A program made the translations under genes and the position numbers. A DNA stretch of 64,000 nt from Anaerolineae bacterium (lineage in GTDB: Bacteria; Chloroflexota; Anaerolineae; Aggregatilineales; Phototrophicaceae). Below, in pieces: positions 25,615 to 33,516 of the stretch. The notes under the pieces are model-generated. The model saw nothing but the letters and a program-made list of their open reading frames with translations. It was not told the origin of the DNA and did not search any database. Each line of letters opens with the position of its first letter. Within the stretch, counting starts at the first letter, position 1. The stretch lies in the NCBI GenBank assembly GCA_022822545.1, contig JAJEBE010000006.1, forward strand, positions 1 to 64,000, given 5' to 3'.

Positions 25615-26378
25615 TCACCCGCTCCGTCATTCATATCAAAATGGCGCAGCACTTGCAGGCGCATTGCCGCATCCACCGGGCCGATCTCGCGAGCCGGCAC
25701 CCCGGCGACGATCGTCCAGGGGGGGACATCTTTCGTCACCATCGCGCCCGGCGCGACGACCGCGCCCATGCCGATCTCGACTTCCGCCGCGAGGGTGGCG
25801 GCCGTGCCGATCAAAGCGAAGCGCCGCACCGTTGGGCCGGGCGCTGAAAAGGGCAGCAAGCCGAAGCGTTTGAGATAAACCTCGTTGTCATTCACCGTCG
25901 CCACGCCCGGGCCGATAAAGACATCGGATTCCACAAGCATATTGCCCGTGATGATCGCGCCATCAATGACGCGGCTGCGCGCGCCCAACTGCGAATCATA
26001 CATCATCATTACACCGCGCCCGAGCACGGACTCGTCCTCCAGGCGGCAGCCCTCTCTTATCGACGCGAGATCGCCGACCAGCACACGCTGGCCGATTTCG
26101 AGATTGCAATATAACACAGAATTGGCGCCAATTACGCAGCCGGCGCCGATGTTCACCGTCCGAGAGTCGGTCGCAAGCGGTCGGTTGGTCGTGCCAGCGC
26201 GGATGGGCGGGCGGCCTATGACCGCGCCGGGCAGGATGCGCGTATCCTCGCCGACGATAACATCGGGAAAGAATGTCACGTTGGCGCCGACTTCGACGCC
26301 GGCTTTCAGGGTCAGGTCGCCCAGGATGTTGAGATTGTCGGGGCGCTTGACGCTGGGGTGGATGTCCAGTTTAGCCAT
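25611..26378 (-). CDS. Left-handed beta-helix (hexapeptide) acyltransferase
   Basis: A 255-residue protein with many hexapeptide turns (for example ILGDLT, VGANVT, IGAGCVIGANSV, VIDGAIITGNML, VESDVFIGPGVA, VAPGAMV). It ends with VTKDVPPWTIVAGVPARE, the typical closing segment of WbbJ/WlbB-like acetyltransferases. Such enzymes acetylate the amino group of a nucleotide-linked sugar. The neighbouring aminotransferase (27380) and epimerase (26383) fit a pathway to an N-acetylated amino sugar. It sits 4 bases after the epimerase gene and overlaps the glycosyltransferase gene by 4. Confidence 0.85.
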   Translation of the reverse strand: MAKLDIHPSVKRPDNLNILGDLTLKAGVEVGANVTFFPDVIVGEDTRILPGAVIGRPPIRAGTTNRPLATDSRTVNIGAGCVIGANSVLYCNLEIGQRVLVGDLASIREGCRLEDESVLGRGVMMMYDSQLGARSRVIDGAIITGNMLVESDVFIGPGVATVNDNEVYLKRFGLLPFSAPGPTVRRFALIGTAATLAAEVEIGMGAVVAPGAMVTKDVPPWTIVAGVPAREIGPVDAAMRLQVLRHFDMNDGAGE

Positions 26379-26382
26379 CGCC

Positions 26383-27375
26383 TCACCAGTAATGCGCCTT
26401 GTGCGCGCGATAGAAATCTACCGTTTGGCGCAAGCCAGCGCGCAAAGCCGTCCGCGGCTCCCAGCCGACCAAGCGGCGTATCTTGCTGATATCGGAATAA
26501 AAATCGCCCGGTTCCTGCGCCTTGCGCTCCGGCGAAAATGGCGCGTATTCCCAGCGGCCGCTGCCGGCGACAGCAATCACCGTTTCCGCCAATTCGATGA
26601 AATCCGTCGGCAAGTCAATGCCCACGTTGAGCACCTCACCGACCGCCGCCGACGCGAGCGCGCTCAACAAGATCGCTTCAACCGCGTCATCAATATACAG
26701 GAAATCGCGCAGAATCTTGCCATCGCCGAAGACTTTGATCGTTTCATCATCGATTGCCAGGCGCACGAACCAGTTGACCACGCCATATCGCGGATGCTTC
26801 ATCTGCGCCCGCGGCCCGTAAATATTGGTCAGCCGCAAGAGCACCGCGTCAATCCCGCGCGCATCATTGTAGACCTGTATGATCTTTTCCGCCGTCAGGT
26901 TGGATATCTCATAGATGCCTTTGGGATGCGTCGGCGCCTCTTCGTTGACCGGCAGGGACACCGCCGGACCATACTGCCCGCGCGTGCCGGTGTAGATCAC
27001 TTTCGCGCTTGGGTTATGCCGCCGCAGCGCCTCCATCACGACCGCCGTGCCTTTGATGTTGATGTCAATATCGGGAAAGGGATCGCTCATGCTCAAGATA
27101 TGATCGACCTGCCCGGCCAGGTGAAAGACAAAATCTTGTCCGCATACCAGATGATTCATCGCGTTGACATCGCGGACATCGCAGAAGTTCAGCGTCACGC
27201 GCGATTTGATCGGCTCAATATTGAAGAGGTTGCCGGCATAACCCGGGATCATGGCGTCCGCGATGGTCACCTCCGCGCCCGCTTTCACCAGGCCAATCGC
27301 CAGGTTGCTGCCCGTGAAACCCAGGCCGCCCGTCACCAGGGCGCGCGCGCCGGAAAATCCTCCGCCAATCTCCAT
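26383..27375 (-). CDS. NAD-dependent sugar epimerase/dehydratase with a YxxxN active site
   Basis: A 330-residue extended short-chain dehydrogenase. The nucleotide-binding loop is TGGLGFTGSN near residue 15, and DAMIPGYAG near residue 40 suits NAD. The catalytic region reads IYEISNLTAEK: the Tyr is present, but the residue four positions on, normally Lys, is Asn. A Thr (TGTRGQYG) takes the usual Ser/Thr place. The rest (RLTNIYGPR, FGDGKILRDFLYIDDAV) is normal for UDP-glucose epimerase relatives. It may use another Lys or be catalytically altered. Four-base gaps to both neighbours place it in the glycan operon. Confidence 0.8.
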   Translation of the reverse strand: MEIGGGFSGARALVTGGLGFTGSNLAIGLVKAGAEVTIADAMIPGYAGNLFNIEPIKSRVTLNFCDVRDVNAMNHLVCGQDFVFHLAGQVDHILSMSDPFPDIDINIKGTAVVMEALRRHNPSAKVIYTGTRGQYGPAVSLPVNEEAPTHPKGIYEISNLTAEKIIQVYNDARGIDAVLLRLTNIYGPRAQMKHPRYGVVNWFVRLAIDDETIKVFGDGKILRDFLYIDDAVEAILLSALASAAVGEVLNVGIDLPTDFIELAETVIAVAGSGRWEYAPFSPERKAQEPGDFYSDISKIRRLVGWEPRTALRAGLRQTVDFYRAHKAHYW

Positions 27376-27379
27376 GCGG

Positions 27380-28471
27380 CTAGCCTCTTATGTCTTCGAT
27401 CGCGGCGCAGACGCGCAAGACCTCTTCATCGCTCAGGCCGATATACAGCGGCAGCGACAGAATCTCGCGGGCCGCTTTCTCCGTCCGCGGCAGGCTGCCC
27501 ACCGCCAAGCCCAGGTCGCGATGGGAGTCTTGCAGATGCGCCGGTATTGGATAGTGTATCAGTGTCCCGATATTTCGCTCCGCCAGCGCCGCCATCAAGG
27601 CATCGCGATTGCGGTCGCGAATGACGTAGAGATGGTAGGCGTGCTGCCGGCCCGCCGGCGCCGACGGCGTCGTCACCGAGCGCAGGTTGGCGTCATAAAG
27701 CGCGGCGATCTCCCGCCGGCGCGCGTTGTGTTTGTCCAGGCGCTTGAGCTTGACGCGCAGCACCGCCGCTTGCATCTCATCGAGGCGACTGTTGGTGCCT
27801 CGCGTTTGATGCGTGTAGCGGCTCGTCTGCCCGTAGTTGCGCTCTTGCTCCAGCCGCTCGGCGTATTCAGGGTTGTCGGTGATGACCGCGCCGCCATCGC
27901 CATAAGCGCCCATATTCTTGGTCGGGTAAAAGCTGAAGGCACCCATATCGCCGATGGCGCCGACTTTGCGCCCCTTGTACTGCGCGCCATGGGCCTGGGC
28001 GCAATCCTCGATCAGCAGCAACTCATGCTCTTCCGCCAGGGTTTTCAGCGCGTCCATATCGGCCGGCTGCCCATAGAGATGCACGACGACAAGCGCGCGC
28101 GTACGCTCCGTTATGGCTCCGCGCGCCGACAGGGGGTCCAAGGTATAGGTCTCCAGGTCGATATCAGCCAGGACCGGTTTTGCGCCCGCGCTTTCGATGG
28201 CGGTCACCGTCGCCATTGCCGTATGCGCTACCGTGATCACTTCGTCGCCGACGCCGATGCCGCCAGCCCGCAGCGCCAGCTCGATCGCGTCTGTGCCGTT
28301 GGCGACGCCGACAGCGCGTGCCAAGCCATGATAGTTGGCGAACTCGGCTTCAAAAGCTCTCACTTCGGGACCGAGGATATACCAGCCGCTCTCCGCCACC
28401 CGCCGCAGCGCTTCATGAATCTCGTCCGCCAGCAAATCATGCAATGGCTTCAACTGATTGAATGGAATCAT
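27380..28471 (-). CDS. DegT/DnrJ/EryC1-type sugar aminotransferase
   Basis: A PLP enzyme of about 363 residues that aminates a keto-sugar nucleotide. The PLP Lys lies in FSFYPTKNMGAYGDGG, the ring-stacking and phosphate-binding segment is NGTDAIELAL, and the acidic DCAQAHGA pairs with the pyridine nitrogen. I start at the ATG at 28471 (MIPFNQLKPLHDLL), which matches the family's usual opening; an in-frame start lies 39 bases upstream and neither has a clear Shine-Dalgarno. It heads the minus-strand operon of epimerase, acyltransferase, glycosyltransferase and aldolase, and probably supplies the amino group that the acyltransferase modifies. Confidence 0.88.
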   Translation of the reverse strand: MIPFNQLKPLHDLLADEIHEALRRVAESGWYILGPEVRAFEAEFANYHGLARAVGVANGTDAIELALRAGGIGVGDEVITVAHTAMATVTAIESAGAKPVLADIDLETYTLDPLSARGAITERTRALVVVHLYGQPADMDALKTLAEEHELLLIEDCAQAHGAQYKGRKVGAIGDMGAFSFYPTKNMGAYGDGGAVITDNPEYAERLEQERNYGQTSRYTHQTRGTNSRLDEMQAAVLRVKLKRLDKHNARRREIAALYDANLRSVTTPSAPAGRQHAYHLYVIRDRNRDALMAALAERNIGTLIHYPIPAHLQDSHRDLGLAVGSLPRTEKAAREILSLPLYIGLSDEEVLRVCAAIEDIRG

Positions 28472-28534
28472 GGTCAAATGTCGCACTCGCATTTCTTGCT
28501 TGCCCGCCAATGATAAAGCATGAGCGCCGCAGCC

Positions 28535-29815
28535 TCAGGCGGCCAGGCTTCCCGCCACCACCGGGTCTCGCCGGCCAAACTGGATCCAGAGCGTCCAAAG
28601 CAGAATCGGCGCGATCAGCAAAGCAGAGCCCAATACAAGCACACCGCTAATGCCCATCGCCGTATCGATGAGCAGACCGGTACTGCCGGATGAGACCGCT
28701 GAGAACAGAGTATACATGGCGAACTCGGTCGAGAAGACGCGTCCGCGGACCTGATTCGGCACAATCTGCAAGAGAAGTTGCGTGCCCAGCACCCAGATCA
28801 ACCCGCCGCCGATGCCGCGCAGCAAGGCGCCAAACAAGATGACCGGGAAAGAAATCAAGGTGGCTGAGATCAGGAAACCGATCATAGCCAAGACATAACC
28901 CAGCGCGATCATCAAGCGCAATTTCCGATCGCGATCTCGCGCCCAGTTCCGCCCCAGTATGGGACCAATGCCGGAGCCGATGCCCGACATCACGTAGATC
29001 AAGCCCAGGCTGATGCTGCCGCCCTCGCCGATAGGAAAATACTGTTCGGCGATCGTCACTTGAACGACCTGATAAAAGCCGATGATCAGCAGGCCCAGGA
29101 TACCTTTGTGGATAGCGATGGAAAATGTGTCGATATGCCGGCGCAGGTAGCTCAGGCCATAGAGATATTGCCGGATGCCGGCCATGATCGATTGATCGGC
29201 GTCCGAGTTCAACTGGGATTGATAGGGCATGCGGAACAAGATAAAGGCGCTCAGCAGAAAAGTGACGGCGTCGATGACAAAGGCGGGATATACGCCAACC
29301 AGGCCCGAGACCAAGCCGCCAAGCGCCGCGCCAAAAGCCAACATCACCGACCAGGTCGCCGAAGCCAGGGCGTTGGCGATGCCCAGCTCCTCACGTTTGG
29401 TGATATCGGGCAGGATGGAATTCCAGGCGGGGAAGAAAAAGCCCTGCGAGGCGCTCTGTATCGCCGTCAAGACGTAAATCAGCCAGACATGCTCGGGGGC
29501 CCGCACCAGCACAAAGCCGAGCACGACAAAGCAGCGCAGCAGATCTGTCGTAATGACGATGGCCTTGCGGTTGTAGCGGTCGGCCACGACGCCGGCAAAG
29601 GGGCTCACGAGAAAAGGCGCCAGCATCCTCACGACAAACAAGCCGCCGACAGCTGTGCCCGATTGCGTCAAGGTCGCGATGAGCGCGGCCGAGGCGATCA
29701 GGTTGAACCAGTCGCCGGTCAAGCTGATGATTTGGCCCGACCACAAATAGCGGAAAGACCGGTTGCCGCGGATCAGCTCCCAGTAACCAGAGGACCTTCT
29801 CTCAGCTTGTGTCAA
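28535..29815 (-). CDS. Major facilitator superfamily exporter (EntS-like)
   Basis: A 426-residue membrane protein with about 12 hydrophobic segments. The loop between segments 2 and 3 reads GVVADRYNRKAI, the MFS signature, and a large cytoplasmic loop follows segment 6 (MPYQSQLNSDADQS). EntS/MefA-type MFS proteins export siderophores, macrolides or other small products. It ends 63 bases before the start of the aminotransferase gene on the same strand, so it may be co-transcribed with the glycan operon, but a functional link is uncertain. A TATAAT-like box at 29902-29907 (minus) could be its promoter. Confidence 0.85.
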   Translation of the reverse strand: MTQAERRSSGYWELIRGNRSFRYLWSGQIISLTGDWFNLIASAALIATLTQSGTAVGGLFVVRMLAPFLVSPFAGVVADRYNRKAIVITTDLLRCFVVLGFVLVRAPEHVWLIYVLTAIQSASQGFFFPAWNSILPDITKREELGIANALASATWSVMLAFGAALGGLVSGLVGVYPAFVIDAVTFLLSAFILFRMPYQSQLNSDADQSIMAGIRQYLYGLSYLRRHIDTFSIAIHKGILGLLIIGFYQVVQVTIAEQYFPIGEGGSISLGLIYVMSGIGSGIGPILGRNWARDRDRKLRLMIALGYVLAMIGFLISATLISFPVILFGALLRGIGGGLIWVLGTQLLLQIVPNQVRGRVFSTEFAMYTLFSAVSSGSTGLLIDTAMGISGVLVLGSALLIAPILLWTLWIQFGRRDPVVAGSLAA

Positions 29816-30154
29816 GGCGAACTCGCATTTGATCCGGGCGGCGGGCGGAGCGCTTCTTATTTACGCGCCAAGCCGCGAGCGCCACATTCCAATAGCCCCT
29901 CATTATATACAGTCATCGAAGCGGATGCACCAGTCGATTGTCTAGGCAGTGTATCCATTTCGGTTGAAACACAAAAGCTTTACCACCGAGGACACCGAGT
30001 TAAATTGAGGGCACAGAGAAAAGCCGTTTGGATAGCCGGCAGACCGAAACGCCGGCGCCCGACAAGGGTATTCAAATCCTGGCCGGATTACGTTAAATTG
30101 TGGCAGGATTATCTACCGCGTCCATAGCGCGTCATCAAGGAGTTGGAAGAGCTT
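29816..30154. other. 339-bp divergent intergenic region
   Basis: Between the MFS gene (minus) and the sulfoquinovose synthase gene (plus). It holds a possible -10 box for the minus strand (29902-29907) and one copy of the ACCACCGAGGACAC repeat (29979-30022). No coding frame stands out. Confidence 0.55.
29979..30022 (+). repeat. CACCGAGGACAC dispersed repeat, full-length copy
   Basis: TTTACCACCGAGGACACCG followed by AGTTAAATTGAGGGCACAGAGAAAAGC. It is nearly identical to the left end of the cassette at 57406, including the GAGGGCACAGAGAAAAGC tail. Confidence 0.75.
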
Positions 30155-31339
30155 ATGCGAGTTTTTATTGCGGGGATTGACGGCTACCTTGGTTGGCCGC
30201 TGGCGATTTATCTGCGAGCCCACGGCCATGAGGTGGCCGGCGCCGATCTGCTTTTGCGGCGGCAATGGGTGGCGGAAGTCGGCAGCGTCAGCGCGCAGCC
30301 CATCGCTTCGCGCGAAGAACGCCTGCGCGCTTTTCACGAGACCTTCGGCGCGGCGCTGGATTTTCGCGTCGGCGATCTGACGGATTACGACTTTGTCAAA
30401 GCCTTTTTCGCCGAGTTCCAGCCCGAGGCGGTGGTGCACCTGGGCCAGATGCCATCGGCGCCCTACTCGATGATCGATCAGGCGCATTGCGTTTGGACGC
30501 AGCAGAACAACGTCATAAACAACCTCAACCTTCTCTGGGCGATCAAAGAAGTCGCGCCCCAGGCGCAGCTCGTCAAGATCGGCACCATGGGCGAATACGG
30601 CACGCCGAACGTCGATATCCCCGAAGGCTTCTTCAATGTCGAATTCCGCGGCCGGAAGGACCGCATGCCGTTCCCGCGGCAAGCCGGCAGTTGGTATCAT
30701 CAAAGCAAAGTGCATGACTCGCATAATACGCATTTCGCCTCGAAGATCTGGGGCCTCCGCGCGACCGATATCATGCAAGGCGTCGTCTTCGGCACACATA
30801 TCGCGGAAATGGGCGCCGACCCGCGCCTGCGCAGCCGCCTCGATTTCGATCAATGCTTCGGCACGGCCATCAATCGCTTCTGCTGCCAGGCGGTCATCGG
30901 CCATCCGCTGACGCTCTTTGGGCTTGGCAGACAGAAACGCGGCTTCCTGCCCTTGGCCGATTCCATGGCCTGCCTGCGCCTGGCGGTGGAGAACCCGCCC
31001 GCCCCCGGCGAATTCCGCGTCTTTAATCAGTTCGAGAATGCTTATTCGATCAGCGAACTCGCCTGCATGGTGAAAGAAGTCGCCGCGGATATCGGCTTGG
31101 ACACGCAGATCCGCCGCTATGACAATCCGCGCGCGGAAATGGAAGAGCACTACTATCAGCCCGACAGGGAGCGTTTGATCGAGCTGGGCTACCAGCCGAC
31201 GCGCGATATCAAGTCGGTAATGAAACAAATGATGCTGGATCTGATACAGCACCGCGATCGCATCGAAGCCCATGCCGATGCGCTGATCCCCGATATCCGC
31301 TGGGATGGGGGGCGCAAGCGTTCCGAGGTCATTGGGTGA
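30155..31339 (+). CDS. sqdB: UDP-sulfoquinovose synthase (SQD1/SqdB-like)
   Basis: A 394-residue extended short-chain dehydrogenase that makes UDP-sulfoquinovose from UDP-glucose and sulfite. It has a nucleotide-binding GIDGYLGWP loop (residues about 7-15) and the family-specific stretch SAPYSMIDQAHCVWTQQNNV. KIGTMGEYGTPN holds the active-site Thr, and YHQSKVHDSHN holds the catalytic Tyr-Lys pair. These match plant and bacterial SQD1 closely. The ATG at 30155 lies after AAGGAG. The head group could go into sulfolipid or, given the neighbouring glycan genes, into a surface polysaccharide. No SqdX-type transferase is next to it. Confidence 0.9.
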   Translation: MRVFIAGIDGYLGWPLAIYLRAHGHEVAGADLLLRRQWVAEVGSVSAQPIASREERLRAFHETFGAALDFRVGDLTDYDFVKAFFAEFQPEAVVHLGQMPSAPYSMIDQAHCVWTQQNNVINNLNLLWAIKEVAPQAQLVKIGTMGEYGTPNVDIPEGFFNVEFRGRKDRMPFPRQAGSWYHQSKVHDSHNTHFASKIWGLRATDIMQGVVFGTHIAEMGADPRLRSRLDFDQCFGTAINRFCCQAVIGHPLTLFGLGRQKRGFLPLADSMACLRLAVENPPAPGEFRVFNQFENAYSISELACMVKEVAADIGLDTQIRRYDNPRAEMEEHYYQPDRERLIELGYQPTRDIKSVMKQMMLDLIQHRDRIEAHADALIPDIRWDGGRKRSEVIG

Positions 31340-31379
31340 GCTGGCGCGGCAATCTGCTGACGAGGGCGGAGGCTATTCA

Positions 31380-33434
31380 GTGACGCGCCGCCTAATCCCG
31401 CCCCAGCCGCCGGCAAATTGGGCGACCAGATTAATCGCCCCTACAATTGCGCTTGTCGCTATCGATTGTCTGCTGGCTCTGCCGGCGCTCGGCAGCGCGG
31501 AAAGCCCTCGTCTATTCGTCTTCTTCCACCTTGGCTTCGTCGGCCTGTTAAGCTGTCTGCTTGCCGCGCTCTATTGCGCTTTCAAGCATCAACTGGCCGC
31601 GCCTGCGCCCTGGCGCGCGCTTATGCTCGCCATAGCCGCGCTGCTCATGTTCTCGCTGGCGCTTGACCTGTCGGGCGCAGGGCTGATCACAGACGCCTTG
31701 GCCATACTCCATCGTCGTTTCCGGGCGCCATACTGGCAAGCATTGGGATTGTTGCTGGCCGCGCTTATATTCCTGCCCCTGATCTATCAGGCACTGCGCC
31801 GATGTTTCACAGAGCGCCGGTATGACGATCTGGCTGTTGTCGGGGGCTTCCTGCTATTCGTTTGCGGCCTGTATCTGCCTCGCGGCGTCGACAGCATCGC
31901 CCATTGGGAAAACTGGATCTATCTGTCTCACCTGGAAGGGCGATTCTCCTGGAGCGTCGCTTACGAATTAACCACGCGGTTCTGGGTCGCCGTGCCGCAC
32001 GCACTCGCCTCCATCATCAGTCCCGGCTCTTTTGTCGGCTTTCATTTGACGCACATTCTCATTCTCTGGGCCAAGTTGGTATTGCTCTACAGCATCCTGC
32101 GCCAGCTCAGATTTGCTCGGCTCTACGCCTTCCTGGCCAGCGTCTTGTTTCTGTTTTATCCGGTCAATTCAGACCTGTTGTCGCTGCGCTCCCTGCCCAA
32201 TCAGTTCAGCGCCATGTCCTTGCTGGCGGCTGGCGCGCTCATTCTCACTTATCGCGAGCATCCCAGCCGCTTACGATTATTCGGCATTTGGCTGGCGCTC
32301 AGCTTCAATGTAGCCAGCAACGAAACCGGCTACGCTCTCATTCTGGTCACGCCGCTCCTGTGGTTGCTCGAGAGGCGTCCGCCGGGGCATGAGGCCTGGC
32401 GTCTCAGCGTTATATGGTTTCTGGCGCCTTGCGCGAAACTGGCGCACCTGGCCTTGCTCGCCGGCAACTCCCTGAGCTTCTACAACAGCTATGTATTCGC
32501 GGGCGAATGGAATCCGACGGCTGAACCATTTGGTCCGGTCGCCAGCCGCCTGGCCGATGTCATCCGGCAGACCTTTTTTGACAGCTGGCTAACGGCGATC
32601 CGCCGATTCCCCAACAGCGAATGGCTGGGTATGTGCGCGGTCCTTCTGGCGCTGATTGCCGGTATCGCCTGGCTCCTGGCGAGGAAGGGCGCCCGGCAAG
32701 AGTTTTTCTCAATACGCGCCCTGGCCGGCGGCTTGCTTCTGATTTTCCCTTCCGTCGGCGTCTTGATCTGGCTCGAACAATACAGCGGCGACCTGTGGCG
32801 AACGTACTTCTACGTTCCCATCGGCGCGTCCGTCGCCGTTTTCAGCCTTATCGCGCTTGCAGCCTCGCCAATCAAGCGCCGCGCAATTCGCGATACCGCC
32901 ATCATCACGCTCTGTCTCGCCGTCTGCGCGCCGGGCATCACGCGCCTTTTCGAGCAGCGCGAGCGCTTAGTGACCAGCGCGGACAACAAGGCGATACTCC
33001 TGCGCAATCTGCTGAAAGCCGCCCCACGAATCGAACCCGATACCATCGTTCTGCTGCTCACCGACCTTACTCGCGAAGAGCTGGACGCGAGCGACTACTA
33101 TGAACTGCGCTACAGCGCTGAACTGGACGACAGCATGCTATATGTCCTCTACAACGGCCTTCAGCTAAGCTCTCATTTTTGCCTGGAATCCGATCTTTGT
33201 TCGCACTTGGAGTTGGTCAGCGATCCCGCTTCGCCGGATTGGAACGACGAGATATTCCGGCGCACACTCTTCTTGAAGATTCATCGAGGCCTCGCCGTCG
33301 AAGTCATTCAAGATCCGGAAAGCTATTTTGATTTCGCCACCGACATCGCCTACGACGCCAGCCAACTCTACGACCCCGACGCACCGCTGCCGCCGCGCGC
33401 GCAAACGATGCTCGGGGCAGCCAGCCGCCGCTAA
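31380..33434 (+). CDS. Large polytopic membrane protein of unknown function, GT-C-like
   Basis: About 684 residues. Roughly 12-13 hydrophobic segments fill residues 20 to 540, followed by a soluble C-terminal domain of about 130 residues. The layout (many helices, an early acidic loop such as PRGVDSIAHWENW, then a soluble tail) recalls GT-C glycosyltransferases such as O-mannosyl or arabinosyl transferases, but I see no decisive motif. The GTG at 31380 has GGAGG 7 bases upstream; an ATG at 31305 would overlap the synthase gene. A REP-like palindrome lies inside codons about 14-22. It is next to the sulfoquinovose synthase and may use its product. Confidence 0.6.
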   Translation: MTRRLIPPQPPANWATRLIAPTIALVAIDCLLALPALGSAESPRLFVFFHLGFVGLLSCLLAALYCAFKHQLAAPAPWRALMLAIAALLMFSLALDLSGAGLITDALAILHRRFRAPYWQALGLLLAALIFLPLIYQALRRCFTERRYDDLAVVGGFLLFVCGLYLPRGVDSIAHWENWIYLSHLEGRFSWSVAYELTTRFWVAVPHALASIISPGSFVGFHLTHILILWAKLVLLYSILRQLRFARLYAFLASVLFLFYPVNSDLLSLRSLPNQFSAMSLLAAGALILTYREHPSRLRLFGIWLALSFNVASNETGYALILVTPLLWLLERRPPGHEAWRLSVIWFLAPCAKLAHLALLAGNSLSFYNSYVFAGEWNPTAEPFGPVASRLADVIRQTFFDSWLTAIRRFPNSEWLGMCAVLLALIAGIAWLLARKGARQEFFSIRALAGGLLLIFPSVGVLIWLEQYSGDLWRTYFYVPIGASVAVFSLIALAASPIKRRAIRDTAIITLCLAVCAPGITRLFEQRERLVTSADNKAILLRNLLKAAPRIEPDTIVLLLTDLTREELDASDYYELRYSAELDDSMLYVLYNGLQLSSHFCLESDLCSHLELVSDPASPDWNDEIFRRTLFLKIHRGLAVEVIQDPESYFDFATDIAYDASQLYDPDAPLPPRAQTMLGAASRR
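31420..31445 (-). repeat. REP-like palindrome, copy C, inside a coding region
   Basis: GGGCGACC, then AGATTA, ATCGCCC and CTACA. The stem is weaker than in other copies (a G-to-A change at its top). It encodes part of the N-terminus of the membrane protein starting at 31380. Confidence 0.6.
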
Positions 33435-33516
33435 TGCGCGCGACGCTTATTCTGTCTTTTACATTTCTATGCTATAAACGGCTTGCGAAACGAAGGCGAG
33501 GCGGGGCAAGCTCTTG

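Noticed and set aside
25885-27624. A 579-codon plus-strand frame spanning acyltransferase and epimerase genes
   Set aside because: It crosses two real genes on the other strand and their junction, and reads as composition-driven noise.
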